A stretch of DNA of 46,002 nt from Hyphomicrobiales bacterium (GTDB taxonomy: Bacteria > Pseudomonadota > Alphaproteobacteria > Rhizobiales > Rhizobiaceae): assembly GCA_900467745.1 (NCBI GenBank), contig UBQW01000044.1, forward strand, positions 77,353 through 123,354. Reading direction: 5' to 3'. The notes beneath the pieces are model-generated. The model was not told the origin of the DNA, ran no database searches, and was given only the letters and a program-made list of their open reading frames with translations. The position numbers and the translations under genes are program-made. How positions within the stretch are numbered: position 1 is the stretch's first letter; every line of letters begins with the position of its first letter. Below are positions 1 to 8,763 of this stretch, in pieces.

Positions 1-74
1 CAGAGGGGGGTAACACGCCCGCCGAGACCTCGCTCTTGGAGCCGGCTATCGCACCCGCCAGCTTCTCGGCCTGA
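1..74 (+). CDS. Possible 3' end of an unidentified gene
   Basis: An open frame enters from the left edge (first full codon at base 3) and ends at a TGA at 72-74. Its 23 codons have GC-rich third positions, and the peptide ends APASFSA. It would converge on the dehydratase gene. The product cannot be recognised from so short a tail, and the frame could be open by chance. Confidence 0.3.
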   Translation, partial: EGGNTPAETSLLEPAIAPASFSA

Positions 75-106
75 CAGCTACATCCCCCAGCAACAACCTC
101 GCAATC

Positions 107-1081
107 CTACCCCTGCAACGCCAGCGCCCGACCAAACATCTCGTCATCTACATTGCCGCCCGAGGTCACCACAATCGCGGCATCTTCCTGCAACTGCTCG
201 CCATGGAACAGCGCGGCGGCCAGTGCGACCGCGCCGCCGGGTTCGACGACGATCTTCAGGCGGGTGAAGGCGAGTGCCATGGCGCGCAGCGCTTCCTCGT
301 CGGTGACGACGATGCCTGGACCGGCGAGGCGTTTCAGGATCGGGAAGGTGATGTTGCCGGGTTGCGGGGTGATGATCGCGTCGCAGATCGAGCCTGATAG
401 CGTGGCGTTGCGCTCGATCTTGCCTGAGGCCAGCGAGCGGGTCGTGTCGTCGAAGCCTCCGGGCTCGCAGGGGCGGACGCGGAAGCTTGGCGTGCGGGCT
501 TCGAGCGCCAGCGCGATGCCCGAGGTCAGGCCGCCGCCGCCGCAGGGGACCAGCACTTCCGCTGCAGTCACGCCCTCTTCTTCCGCCTGTTCGGCGATCT
601 CAAGACCGGTCGTGCCCTGGCCGGCGATGACCTGGGGTTCGTCGAAGGGCTTGATCAGGGTGAGGCTGCGTTCTTCGGAGAGGCGCGCGCCGATCGCGTC
701 GCGGTCTTCGGTGGCGCGGTCGTAGAGCACGACCTCGGCGCCGAGAGCGCGCGTATTTGATATCTTCAGCTTCGGCGCGTCGGAGGGCATGATGATGACG
801 GAGGGGACGCCGTGCAGCTTGGCGGCAAGCGCCACGCCCTGCGCGTGGTTGCCTGAAGAAAAGGCGATGACGCCGCGGGCGCGCACCTCTGGCTCCAGCG
901 CCGAGACGGCCGACCAGCCGCCGCGGAACTTGAAGGAGCCGGTGTGCTGCAGGCATTCGGCCTTGATGAACAGCCGGCGCCCGGCGATCTCATCGAGAAA
1001 TGGAGAAGAAAGAAGCGGGGTGCGGCGGGCATGTCCACGCAGGCGGGCTCGGGCGGCGACGATCATTTCAATGCTGACCAT
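107..1081 (-). CDS. Threonine/serine dehydratase-like PLP enzyme
   Basis: A fold-type II PLP enzyme of about 324 residues. It shows the PLP-lysine motif HTGSFKFRG (Lys about 51), the substrate loop SSGNHAQG, the glycine-rich phosphate-binding loop PCGGGGL and a C-terminal TSGGNVD. There is no ACT domain, so it resembles catabolic or promiscuous members (TdcB, threo-3-hydroxyaspartate dehydratase, serine racemase) rather than the isoleucine-feedback enzyme IlvA. The expected reaction is PLP-dependent loss of water and ammonia from a hydroxy amino acid. I chose the ATG ten codons inside the longest frame because GAAAGAG lies 5 nt before it and because TdcB-like proteins begin at this alignment point. 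The longer start at 1111 has no clear ribosome site. The exact substrate cannot be read from the sequence. Confidence 0.85.
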   Translation of the reverse strand: MVSIEMIVAARARLRGHARRTPLLSSPFLDEIAGRRLFIKAECLQHTGSFKFRGGWSAVSALEPEVRARGVIAFSSGNHAQGVALAAKLHGVPSVIIMPSDAPKLKISNTRALGAEVVLYDRATEDRDAIGARLSEERSLTLIKPFDEPQVIAGQGTTGLEIAEQAEEEGVTAAEVLVPCGGGGLTSGIALALEARTPSFRVRPCEPGGFDDTTRSLASGKIERNATLSGSICDAIITPQPGNITFPILKRLAGPGIVVTDEEALRAMALAFTRLKIVVEPGGAVALAAALFHGEQLQEDAAIVVTSGGNVDDEMFGRALALQG

Positions 1082-1150
1082 GGGAGCTCTTTCGGATGAT
1101 AATGCCGTCATGAATAGGACGCGGCCTTCGCGTTGTGAACGGCTGCTTTG

Positions 1151-2254
1151 TCACGGTGACATGAAAAGCGGCTCTTGCGGCGCGGGCAGGAATACCGGTT
1201 CCGGTGCGGGCTTTGGGCTGATCGGTGCGGTCTGGTGACGCCTACGATATTCGGTGGGGTTGGTGGCGGTGACACGCAGGAATTCGCGGTTGAAATTCGA
1301 CTTGCTGATGAAGCCGCAGTCGAACATCAGCCGGGTCACGGGCTCATCGGTCGTTTCCAGCATCCGGCAGGCGGCGCGGATGCGGAAGTCGTTGACATAT
1401 TGCGAGACGCTCGCCCCGTGCACGCGGTTGACCGCGATCGATACGCGGCGGGCGGGCAGGTTCATCCGGCGGGCGATGCGGCCGAGATTGAGTTCGGGGT
1501 CGCGGTAGAGTTCGCGCGATTGCATGAGCTCGTCCAGCGAGCGGGCGATGGCGCCGTCTTCCTCCGTCGGCGAGGGTGCCGGTGGCTGTGGCTGGGGCGG
1601 CGGCGATGACGCGGATTCTGTGGACTGGCTGCTGCTGGCGATGGCAGCGGCGGTGCCGAGTGCCAGCAGCGAGATGACATTGCCGATGGCGACCACGGCG
1701 CCGGCGTGAGCGCCGCCCGTTCTATAGAAATCGAAGCTGATGACGATATCGGCGGTGGCGGAGGCAAGCAGTGCTGCTGCGGTAATCAGCAGCGAGCGGT
1801 ATGAGAGGAGCGCGCCGTCGAGCCGTGAGGAGATAAGTCCATCAGGGCCGTGGCGGGCGAGCCAGAAGAGGGCGGCGCCGTAGGCCGTGAAGGTGGCGGT
1901 GATGAAGACACCGACGGGGCCGCGCCAGAAGATCATCAGCACGAGGACGACGGCGGCGGGCAGGAGATGCGGCGCAAGGCGCAGCCAGGAGAGGGTGTTG
2001 TCGCGCGCGAGGTTGCTAAAGCTGATCCAGGCGAAGGCGGCGATCAGGGCGGCGAGCACCGCCTGGCCGGGCATCAGGGCGATGATGTCATAGCCCCAGC
2101 GCAGGCCTAGCAGCACCGATTGCAGCGCGTAGAGCCCGATCAGGATCAGGAAGGGCCGTCGCTCGGGCGCCAGGCCGTCGCTTTGCCTGACCATCCGGAC
2201 AAGCAGGATGGCGAGCAGCAATGTGACGACGAAGGGCAGCGGCACGAAGATCAT
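1151..2254 (-). CDS. Membrane-anchored AraC-family regulator (7TM-HTH)
   Basis: A protein of about 367 residues. The N-terminal 225 residues contain seven hydrophobic segments. A proline- and glutamine-rich linker of about 25 residues follows, then an AraC-type double helix-turn-helix (roughly residues 240-345; MNLPARRVSIAVNRV and FISKSNFNREF, then NPTEYRRRH). This layout suggests a membrane sensor whose cytoplasmic tail binds DNA. The frame is open upstream to 2398, but the extra residues are an Asp/Arg-rich translation of an inverted repeat, so I start at the ATG before the first membrane helix. It is divergent from the secreted-protein gene and the shared interval holds a candidate operator. 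The ligand is unknown. Confidence 0.8.
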   Translation of the reverse strand: MIFVPLPFVVTLLLAILLVRMVRQSDGLAPERRPFLILIGLYALQSVLLGLRWGYDIIALMPGQAVLAALIAAFAWISFSNLARDNTLSWLRLAPHLLPAAVVLVLMIFWRGPVGVFITATFTAYGAALFWLARHGPDGLISSRLDGALLSYRSLLITAAALLASATADIVISFDFYRTGGAHAGAVVAIGNVISLLALGTAAAIASSSQSTESASSPPPQPQPPAPSPTEEDGAIARSLDELMQSRELYRDPELNLGRIARRMNLPARRVSIAVNRVHGASVSQYVNDFRIRAACRMLETTDEPVTRLMFDCGFISKSNFNREFLRVTATNPTEYRRRHQTAPISPKPAPEPVFLPAPQEPLFMSP

Positions 2255-2297
2255 GGGTGCGGATCCAGCAACAGAAGAGCGATATGAGCACGACAAT

Positions 2298-2341
2298 GAC
2301 CTCGATCGCAATCGCGGGCGACCCGGATCGCGATCGAGGTC
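2298..2341. promoter_or_regulatory. 12-bp inverted repeat between divergent genes, candidate operator
   Basis: GACCTCGATCGC (2298-2309) is repeated exactly in reverse complement as GCGATCGAGGTC (2330-2341), with a 20-nt spacer. It sits in the middle of the 158-bp interval between the AraC-type gene and the secreted-protein gene. A regulator-binding site is the simplest reading. There is no T-run, so a terminator is unlikely. That the neighbouring AraC protein binds here is inference. Confidence 0.5.
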
Positions 2342-2412
2342 TCGATTTCCTGTGGTCTCAGCGACCTTGGGTCCGCCGCTCGATGGGAGCGATGTCACGC
2401 AAGGAGACTGCC

Positions 2413-3120
2413 ATGATGATCATCATAACCATACCTCTGCTCTTGTTCACGCTGGTTTCAAGCTATGCCGATGGCTGGCGGACGGGAGAGACGATCGACG
2501 TCTCGGCGATCCGCTCGATCGTCATAACAGGCGACGCCAGCTCCATCCGGATCAGCGCCAATTCTGACGCGCCCTATCGGGCCGAGACGCGGGGGCGGCG
2601 CGACGGCTGGTTCAGCCGCTGGTATTCGAGCTGGTTCTTCAGCGGTTGCGAGGACCAGAGCCGGATGACGATCGATGGGACGACGCTTTCGATCGCGGTC
2701 GCCTCGACGAAATGGTTCGATCTCTCCGATTGCTCGCCCGAGGTCGTCGCCAACATCCCGCCGGGTGGGTCGGTCGAGGTCAACCAGCAGGCCGTGATGG
2801 CGCGGTTCGACGGGGAGTTTGCGAAGCTCGGCCTGTCGAGCAAGGCCGCCGATGTGACGCTGCAGGGGCACGCCTCGAACGTCGCTATCGATAGTGCGGC
2901 GCTCAGGGCGCATCTGACTTACGACAAGCTCAACGCCGACGAGACGATCGACGTCAAGGCGCATGCGGTGGACAGCTATCTCGACTTCGGCAAGGACGTG
3001 CCTGTCGATTATACCGTCACCGCCAAGGCGTCGCTGATCGACAGCCCCCGGCCGAGCGTGGTCGGCGCCAAGCCTGTTGTCACCATCAAGGCCGAGTATG
3101 CGCATACGACGATCCGCTGA
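2413..3120 (+). CDS. Secreted protein, possible GIN-domain (DUF2807-like) adhesin type
   Basis: A protein of 235 residues with a hydrophobic signal segment (about residues 1-20, ending near SSYA), so export to the periplasm or surface is likely. The rest is rich in short beta-strand patterns such as VITGDASSIRIS, typical of the right-handed beta folds called head-GIN or DUF2807. I recognise the pattern, not a specific family member. The start is an ATG 5 nt after AAGGAGA. The frame is open upstream to 2257, but that extension would run over the inverted repeat. It is divergent from the membrane AraC regulator, which may control it. No enzymatic motif is visible. Confidence 0.7.
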   Translation: MMIIITIPLLLFTLVSSYADGWRTGETIDVSAIRSIVITGDASSIRISANSDAPYRAETRGRRDGWFSRWYSSWFFSGCEDQSRMTIDGTTLSIAVASTKWFDLSDCSPEVVANIPPGGSVEVNQQAVMARFDGEFAKLGLSSKAADVTLQGHASNVAIDSAALRAHLTYDKLNADETIDVKAHAVDSYLDFGKDVPVDYTVTAKASLIDSPRPSVVGAKPVVTIKAEYAHTTIR

Positions 3121-3131
3121 GGGGCGTGCTC

Positions 3132-4877
3132 CTAATAGCCGCCGGCCGAGCCTTCGGTCGAGCGGCTGTCCATGGCGCCGTTGTAGCGGGCGCCTCCGCC
3201 TTTCTCGATATCTTTCAGGCTCTTGCCGCCGACGAGGATGCCGGCGGCCTGGCCCCAGACGGGCGTGCCGCTGCCGTCGTCCATGGTGTGGCCCATCGCG
3301 ATCAGCGCGCGGATCGTGTCGGATGAGAGCGCGTAGGGCTCGAAGTAGATCTTGTCGGGCTGCCACTGGTGATGGATGCGCGGAGCATTGACGGCCTGGC
3401 TGATGTCCATGCCGAAATCGACGACGTTCAAAATGGCTTCCAGCGTAATCGTGATGATGCGCGAGCCGCCGGGGCTGCCGATCACCATGAAGGGCTTGCC
3501 GTCCTTGGTCACGATGGTGGGGCTCATCGACGAGAGTGGGGTCTTCTTCGGTGCGATGGCGTTGGCTTCGCCCTGGACGAGGCCGTAGAGATTGGGGACA
3601 CCGGGCTTGGAGGTGAAGTCGTCCATCTCGTTGTTCAGCAATATGCCGGTGCCCGGCGCCACGACGCCGGCGCCGAAATTACCATTTAGCGTGTAGGTGA
3701 CGGCGACCGCGTTGCCCTCGTCGTCGATGATGGAATAATGCGTGGTCTCGGTGCTCTCCTTGGCGCCGAGTGGCTTCAGGTCGGCCGATGTGCCTGATTT
3801 GTTGATGTCGATCTTGGCGCGGATAGCCTTCGCGTAACTCTTGTCGAGAAGGGTCGTGACTGGGTTGTCGACGAAATCGGGATCGCCGAGGGCGGCGTTG
3901 CGGTCGACATAGGCGTAGCGCATGGCCTCGGTCATGAGGTGCACGGTCTCGGCCGAGCCGTAGCCGAGGAAAGAGAGCGGATAACCTTCCAGGATGTTCA
4001 GGATCTCGCAGATGATGACGCCGCCGGAGGAGGGCGGGGGCGAGGAGATGATGTCATAGCCGCGATAGCTGCATTCCACCGGCTTCAGCTCGCGCACCTG
4101 ATATTGCTCGAAGTCGTCTTTCGCGAGAATGCCGCCCTTGGCCTGGCTGGCCTTCACGATCGCGTCCGCCGGCATGCCCTTGTAGAAGGCGTCGGTGCCC
4201 TTGTCGGAGATGCTCGAAAGTACGGTAGCCAGTTCCGGCTGCACCAGCTTTTCGCCCGAGGTGAAGAGCTTGCCGTCGGGCTTGAGGAAGATCTTGGCGG
4301 CCGCCTCGTCCTTGGCCAGTCGCTTGGCGCTGTTCTCGATCGAGGCGACATCGCCTTGTTCGAGGGTGAAGCCATCCCTGGCGTAGCGGATGGCGGGGAC
4401 AAGGAGATCCTGGCGCGACTTGGTGCCGTATTTCTCGCGGGCGGTCTCGAAGCCCATGACGGAGCCGGGAACTCCGACGGCCAGATAGCCGTCGAGGCTG
4501 GCGCGGGGCACGATGTCGCCCTTGGCGTCGAGATACATGGTCTTGGTGGCGGCGAGCGGCGCGCGCTCGCGGAAATCGAGGAAGCTGGTCTTGCCGTCCT
4601 TCATGCGGATCGTCATGAAGCCGCCGCCGCCGATATTGCCGGCGGTCGGATAGACCACGGCGAGCGCATAGCCGACAGCGACCGCCGCATCCACGGCATT
4701 GCCGCCGTTCTTCAACACCTCGACGCCGACATCGGTCGCCAGATGCTGGGCGGTGACGACCATACCATGCTCAGCCTCGACCGGCGCGGGTGAGGCGGCA
4801 AGTGCCGGTGCAATCGGCGCCAGCGTCAGCGACAGGGCAGCGATGAGGGCTGCGGATTTCGTGTGAAGACGGTCCAT
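3132..4877 (-). CDS. ggt: Gamma-glutamyltransferase
   Basis: A 581-residue precursor close to the family's usual length. A signal peptide ends near APALA (residue 27), so the enzyme acts in the periplasm. It hydrolyses or transfers the gamma-glutamyl group of glutathione and related compounds. The autoprocessing site is in ESTETTHYSI, where Thr378 is the expected N-terminal nucleophile of the small subunit (compare ESNQTTHYS in E. coli). The substrate-binding SPGGSRI motif is near residue 470. The large subunit carries the GNIGGGGFMT segment. The start follows GAGGGG by a few bases. The gene is convergent with the secreted-protein gene, with only 11 bp between the stops. Confidence 0.95.
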   Translation of the reverse strand: MDRLHTKSAALIAALSLTLAPIAPALAASPAPVEAEHGMVVTAQHLATDVGVEVLKNGGNAVDAAVAVGYALAVVYPTAGNIGGGGFMTIRMKDGKTSFLDFRERAPLAATKTMYLDAKGDIVPRASLDGYLAVGVPGSVMGFETAREKYGTKSRQDLLVPAIRYARDGFTLEQGDVASIENSAKRLAKDEAAAKIFLKPDGKLFTSGEKLVQPELATVLSSISDKGTDAFYKGMPADAIVKASQAKGGILAKDDFEQYQVRELKPVECSYRGYDIISSPPPSSGGVIICEILNILEGYPLSFLGYGSAETVHLMTEAMRYAYVDRNAALGDPDFVDNPVTTLLDKSYAKAIRAKIDINKSGTSADLKPLGAKESTETTHYSIIDDEGNAVAVTYTLNGNFGAGVVAPGTGILLNNEMDDFTSKPGVPNLYGLVQGEANAIAPKKTPLSSMSPTIVTKDGKPFMVIGSPGGSRIITITLEAILNVVDFGMDISQAVNAPRIHHQWQPDKIYFEPYALSSDTIRALIAMGHTMDDGSGTPVWGQAAGILVGGKSLKDIEKGGGARYNGAMDSRSTEGSAGGY

Positions 4878-4949
4878 GATGGTCCCCTCGTTGGACTGAC
4901 ATGGGGAACATATGGGGTTGCAGGCGTGGCAGGCAATGCGCGGCGGGCG

Positions 4950-6026
4950 CTAAGTGGTGCCTTGCAGGTCCGGCGTTGCGACGGGCTTCGATGCCGGCTG
5001 CGGAGCGCTCGGCATTCTGGCTTCCTCTGCCGAGGACATCGTGAGTCTTGCCTCGGCAATCCGCGCGGCGGCCTGCAGGTCGCGGTCGTGGCCTGACATC
5101 TTCTCCATTGCCGCGATGGCGACGTCGGTGGCGAGGTAATCGGGCTTGTGGCCGACGCCCTTGATCTTGACCAGTTCGGAGCCGGCGATATCGCGGGCAA
5201 GGCCTTGCGAGTGCAGGTGCTCCCAGACGATGTCATCGCTGTCTCCGGTGATGATGACGGTAGGCGCCGATATCTGCACATAGAGATGCGACTGCGTCTT
5301 GAAGTAATCGAGCAGGCGCACGAAGTCGGCGGCGTTGTTGTGGAAGGTGGCGGGGCGCAGCACCAGCGAGGGGCCGGTTTTCAGGATGTAATCGTCCGGC
5401 CGTGGATTGGGGCGGAAGACGTTGAGCGTGCCGCGTTCCAGGCGCCGCAGGCCCAGCGGCACGACGAGCGCGTGGTTGAACAGCCAGCCGATCACCGGTG
5501 CTGTCGAGACGTGATAGTACCAGTCGATGCCGCCGGGCCATGGATGCGTGGCGGGCGCCAGGAAGAGCAGGCCGGCCGTCTTTTCCGGATGGCGGACGCC
5601 GAATGCGGCGGCGATGGCGCCGCCGAAGGAATGGCCGACGATGATCGCCTTGTCGATGCCGCGTTTTTCCATAAGCGCGGCGATGGCGTCGGCCTGGCCA
5701 GAGGGGAGGGCGTTATCCGGTCCGCCGCGTTCGGAATAACCATGGCCGGGGCGGTCGACGAAGAGCATTTCGGCGCGGCCACGCAAGGGCTCGAGAAAGG
5801 CGCCGATCTGGTCGAGCAGGTTGCCGCTGGCGCCATGGATGAAGACCAGCGCCGGCAGGTCGGCGGTTTCGGGGCGCTCGATGTGGACGGCGTTCATGCG
5901 GTAGCCGCCGATATCGGTCAGCTCGCCAATGTTGGGATAGGCCTGCTCGAACTGGCGGGCCTTATAGGAGGAGTAGCCGATTGCTGCGGCTAGAGGGGCG
6001 AGGAGGGCGGAGACGAGGGTAAGCAT
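4950..6026 (-). CDS. Alpha/beta-fold hydrolase
   Basis: A 358-residue protein with an uncleaved-looking N-terminal hydrophobic segment (residues 1-20) that may anchor it to the membrane. The hydrolase core shows the oxyanion loop FIHGASGN, the nucleophile elbow GHSFGG (Ser133), a likely acid in ITGDSDD (Asp262-265) and the catalytic histidine in GVGHKPD (His293). A proline- and alanine-rich tail of about 50 residues follows the fold. The substrate cannot be inferred. The fold covers esterases, haloalkane dehalogenases and acyl hydrolases. It lies just upstream of ggt on the same strand with a 72-bp gap, so co-transcription is possible. Confidence 0.85.
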   Translation of the reverse strand: MLTLVSALLAPLAAAIGYSSYKARQFEQAYPNIGELTDIGGYRMNAVHIERPETADLPALVFIHGASGNLLDQIGAFLEPLRGRAEMLFVDRPGHGYSERGGPDNALPSGQADAIAALMEKRGIDKAIIVGHSFGGAIAAAFGVRHPEKTAGLLFLAPATHPWPGGIDWYYHVSTAPVIGWLFNHALVVPLGLRRLERGTLNVFRPNPRPDDYILKTGPSLVLRPATFHNNAADFVRLLDYFKTQSHLYVQISAPTVIITGDSDDIVWEHLHSQGLARDIAGSELVKIKGVGHKPDYLATDVAIAAMEKMSGHDRDLQAAARIAEARLTMSSAEEARMPSAPQPASKPVATPDLQGTT

Positions 6027-6117
6027 GGTGCGACCTGCGGCAGGGACTAACGGACCATACGTTAGATTGGCTCGCGCGGTTCACCTTCAAGAGGGAGAGG
6101 CTGCGAGACAGTGCACG

Positions 6118-6750
6118 TCAGGTGCGGCTGCCGGCGAGTTTTTCGGAGAGCGTGTTCAGCTGTTCCTGCGCATTGCGGTTGGCGGGGTAGATTTCGAGGA
6201 AGCGCTCCCATGCCTTCAGCGCCAGCTGGTCGTTGCCGCTGTCACCAAGAATGGAGGCCATGCCGGCGAGAGCGCCGAAATGGCGAGGCTCGATGTCCAG
6301 CACATGTTCGATATCGGACATCGATTTGCGCATCGCGCCGTTGGTGTAGTTCAGCGTGGCGCGGCGGTTCCAGCTCTCTGAGTAGCCGGGCTTCAGCGCG
6401 ATCGCCTGGTCGAGGAAATCGAGTGCTGCGCTGTTGCGCTTCTCCTCGATCGCCTTGTCGGCCCATTGCATCAGCAGGTTGACGGTCGCGCTGCCCGAAT
6501 CGTTCCATTCGGCGCGGATCTCGTCGGCGATGTTGTCAGCCTTGTCGGCGTCGCGCTCGCGCTTCAGTGCTGCGAAAAGCTGATCGAGATGTTCTTTGGG
6601 CGAGAGGTTCGCGGCCTGCTGCTCGACGATCTTTTCCTTGTCCCGCGCGGGTGCGGGTTCCTGCGCATGGGCAGGCAAGGCAACTGAGAGCAGGGCGAGG
6701 GAGAGCGGCAGTGCCGCGCAGGTCATAGCCAAAAAACGCATGGCGGGCAT
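6118..6750 (-). CDS. Exported tetratricopeptide-repeat protein
   Basis: About 210 residues. A signal peptide (MRFLAMTCAALPLSLALLSV, cut near AHAQ) is followed by helical repeats. The TPR part is clearest around NSAALDFLDQAIALKPGYSE and the following two repeats, ending NDQLALKAWERFLEIYP. TPR domains bind partner proteins; no partner is evident here. Several starts are possible: a GTG at 6795, the ATG chosen here, and an ATG three codons further in. All give the same signal peptide, and the chosen one avoids adding charged residues before it. Confidence 0.8.
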   Translation of the reverse strand: MPAMRFLAMTCAALPLSLALLSVALPAHAQEPAPARDKEKIVEQQAANLSPKEHLDQLFAALKRERDADKADNIADEIRAEWNDSGSATVNLLMQWADKAIEEKRNSAALDFLDQAIALKPGYSESWNRRATLNYTNGAMRKSMSDIEHVLDIEPRHFGALAGMASILGDSGNDQLALKAWERFLEIYPANRNAQEQLNTLSEKLAGSRT

Positions 6751-6858
6751 AATAGCCCGCCAACGCGAAAGATCAAAACACTTTAACGGGATCACAAAAA
6801 GGACCCTTCCGGACAGGCTCAGGCGCGCAAGCGCTGCCGAGCCATCCGGCCAGCCAAA

Positions 6859-6984
6859 TCAGCCCTGACGAGCCTTGAAGCGTGGGTTCAGCTTGTTGAT
6901 GATGTAGATGCGGCCCTTGCGGCGAACCAGGCGGTTGTCACGGTGACGAGCCTTGAGCGACTTGAGCGAATTCTTGATCTTCAT
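6859..6984 (-). CDS. rpmJ: Ribosomal protein L36 (zinc-free form)
   Basis: A 41-residue basic protein ([20 protein letters not shown] at its N-terminus, ending NPRFKARQG). This is the YkgO-like L36 type usual in rhizobia, which lacks the Cys/His zinc ligands of classical L36. It packs into the 50S subunit. The open frame extends upstream to 7110 but the true start is the internal ATG preceded by GGAT. A strong sigma-70-type promoter lies about 90 bp upstream, and the leader contains a 7-bp GC-rich hairpin (AGCGCGC / GCGCGCT, 7043-7061), which could take part in control. Confidence 0.95.
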
Positions 6985-7077
6985 TGTTTTGATCCGCGAT
7001 GTTGGGGGGAATTCACATTCGCCCGTATCTATTACATTCAAAAGCGCGCTCAGGGCGCGCTCTTCAGGTTGGGCGTG

Positions 7078-7106
7078 CAGATAACCCGGCCTCTTGTCTG
7101 TGTCAA
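7078..7106 (-). promoter_or_regulatory. Sigma-70-type promoter of rpmJ
   Basis: Read on the minus strand, TTGACA (7101-7106) is followed by a 17-nt spacer and TATCTG (7078-7083). The -35 box matches the consensus exactly, the -10 box is good and the spacing is ideal. Transcription would start near 7071, giving a leader of nearly 90 nt before the L36 start. Confidence 0.65.
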
Positions 7107-7161
7107 CCACGTGAAGGTGTTTTTCCCGTGACCGTGGCCGGTTTTGTCAGGGAAAAACCCC

Positions 7162-8235
7162 TTATTTCCCCGCCCGTGCGCTGGCAAGTGTGGTGACGTG
7201 ACCCATCTTGCGGCCGGGTCTCGATTCCGTCTTTCCATAGAGGTGAACCAGCGTGTCGCGCCGCTTCAGCCAGTCCGGAAGAGCAAGGATATCGTCGCCG
7301 ATCAGGTTCTGCATCACGCAGTCGGAGTGGCGATCCGCGTTGCCGAGCGGCAGGCCGGCGACTGCGCGGATATGCTGCTCGAACTGCGAGATCACGCAGG
7401 CGGCTTCCGTCCAGTGGCCGGAATTGTGTACGCGAGGCGCCATCTCGTTGGCGATCAGGCTGCCGTCGGCGAGCGCGAAGAACTCGATGCCGATGACGCC
7501 GACATAGCCAAGCGTCGTCAGGATCTTCTCGGCTGCCTCGCGCGCGGCGGCTGCCGTGGCGTCGGTGATCGACGCCGGCACGGTCGATGTGTGCAGGATG
7601 CCGTTGCGGTGCACGTTTTCGGCCGGGTCGTAGCAGGCGACGCTGCCATCGGTGGCGCGGGCGGCGATGACCGAGATCTCGCGTTCGAAAGCCACGAAGC
7701 TCTCGAGGATAAGCGGCACGCTGCCGAGCTCGGCAAAGGCGCCATCGGCGCTATCGGCGGCTGAACGGAAGACTTTCTGTCCCTTGCCGTCATAGCCGAG
7801 CCGGCGCGTCTTCAAGACACCCTGACCGCCGAAATCTGCGAGCGCGGCTTCGAGGTCGGCCTGGCTGTCGACGGCGTGGAATTTCGCAGTCGGAATGCCG
7901 CAATCATTGATAAAGCGCTTTTCGACGAGACGGTCCTGGGCGGCTTCCAGCGCTTTCGGCGGCGGATAGACCGGCACGGTCTGTGCTAAGGCCTCGGCTG
8001 CGGAGACGGGGACGTTTTCGAATTCGTAGGTGACGACGTCGCAGACGGTCGCCAGCTCCTCGAGTGCGGCTGGATCGTCATAGGCTGCGACGATCTGCCG
8101 GTTGGCGACCTGCGCTGCCGGGCAATCGGCCTGCGGCTCGAGAATGATGGTGCGGAAGTTCAGGCGGGCGGCAGCCATGGCCAGCATGCGGCCAAGCTGT
8201 CCGCCGCCGATGATGCCGATCGTTGTCATGCTCAT
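7162..8235 (-). CDS. purK: N5-carboxyaminoimidazole ribonucleotide synthase
   Basis: A 357-residue ATP-grasp enzyme of purine synthesis. It converts AIR, bicarbonate and ATP into N5-CAIR, which PurE then isomerises. It shows IGIIGGGQLGRML at the N-terminus, the ATP-grasp segment VLKTRRLGYDGKGQ and the metal-binding stretch GVIGIEFFALADG followed by NEMAPRVHNSGHWT. The start is the ATG whose last bases overlap the purE stop (ATGA, 4 nt), showing translational coupling. The frame is open further upstream but only as a shadow of purE. Confidence 0.97.
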   Translation of the reverse strand: MSMTTIGIIGGGQLGRMLAMAAARLNFRTIILEPQADCPAAQVANRQIVAAYDDPAALEELATVCDVVTYEFENVPVSAAEALAQTVPVYPPPKALEAAQDRLVEKRFINDCGIPTAKFHAVDSQADLEAALADFGGQGVLKTRRLGYDGKGQKVFRSAADSADGAFAELGSVPLILESFVAFEREISVIAARATDGSVACYDPAENVHRNGILHTSTVPASITDATAAAAREAAEKILTTLGYVGVIGIEFFALADGSLIANEMAPRVHNSGHWTEAACVISQFEQHIRAVAGLPLGNADRHSDCVMQNLIGDDILALPDWLKRRDTLVHLYGKTESRPGRKMGHVTTLASARAGK

Positions 8236-8726
8236 AGGTCGTCCATCGGGTATTCGGCGATCGCCGCACTTTGGCTCTCGCGCCATTCGTCAAGTCGGTC
8301 GGCAATGTCTTCGTCTGAAAGCGCCAGAACCGCGGCGGCAAGAAGTGCTGCGTTGATGGCGCCGGCCTTGCCGATCGCCAGCGTTCCAACCGGGATGCCG
8401 CCGGGCATCTGCACGATCGACAGCAGGCTGTCCTGGCCGGACATCGTTTTCGACTGCACGGGAACGCCGAAAACAGGAAGAGGGGTCATCGCGGCGGTCA
8501 TGCCCGGAAGATGGGCGGCGCCGCCGGCGCCGGCGATGATAACCTTGAAGCCTTCCGACTTGGCGCCCTTGGCGAACTCGACCATGCGATCGGGTGTGCG
8601 ATGTGCCGATATGATGCGCGCGTCATAGGGGATCTCAAGCGCCTCCAGCGTATCGGCGGCGTTCTTCATGGTCTCCCAATCGGACTGGCTTCCCATGATG
8701 ATGGCAACGGTCGGTCTGTCTGTCAT
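8232..8726 (-). CDS. purE: N5-carboxyaminoimidazole ribonucleotide mutase
   Basis: A 164-residue class I PurE. It moves the carboxyl group of N5-CAIR to give CAIR. It has the GSQSDWETM phosphate-binding loop, SAHRTP and the AGAGGAAHLPGM loop typical of the family. The ATG start is preceded by GAAGGAAG about 10 nt away. It is the first gene of a purE-purK pair with a 4-nt overlap. It lies 37 bp downstream of a small DUF465 gene on the same strand and may be co-transcribed with it. Confidence 0.97.
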   Translation of the reverse strand: MTDRPTVAIIMGSQSDWETMKNAADTLEALEIPYDARIISAHRTPDRMVEFAKGAKSEGFKVIIAGAGGAAHLPGMTAAMTPLPVFGVPVQSKTMSGQDSLLSIVQMPGGIPVGTLAIGKAGAINAALLAAAVLALSDEDIADRLDEWRESQSAAIAEYPMDDL

Positions 8727-8763
8727 CGTCACGACACTTCCTTCAAGCGATGATACCGGGGCT

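Noticed and set aside
2257..2412. Longer start for the secreted protein
   Set aside because: The extra codons run through the inverted repeat and lack a signal sequence; the internal ATG has AAGGAGA and directly begins the signal peptide.
3939..4793. Long plus-strand frame opposite ggt and similar long frames opposite cheA, purK, pgk and others
   Set aside because: These are antisense shadows in GC-rich genes; the minus-strand or plus-strand partners have clear family motifs and the shadows have none.
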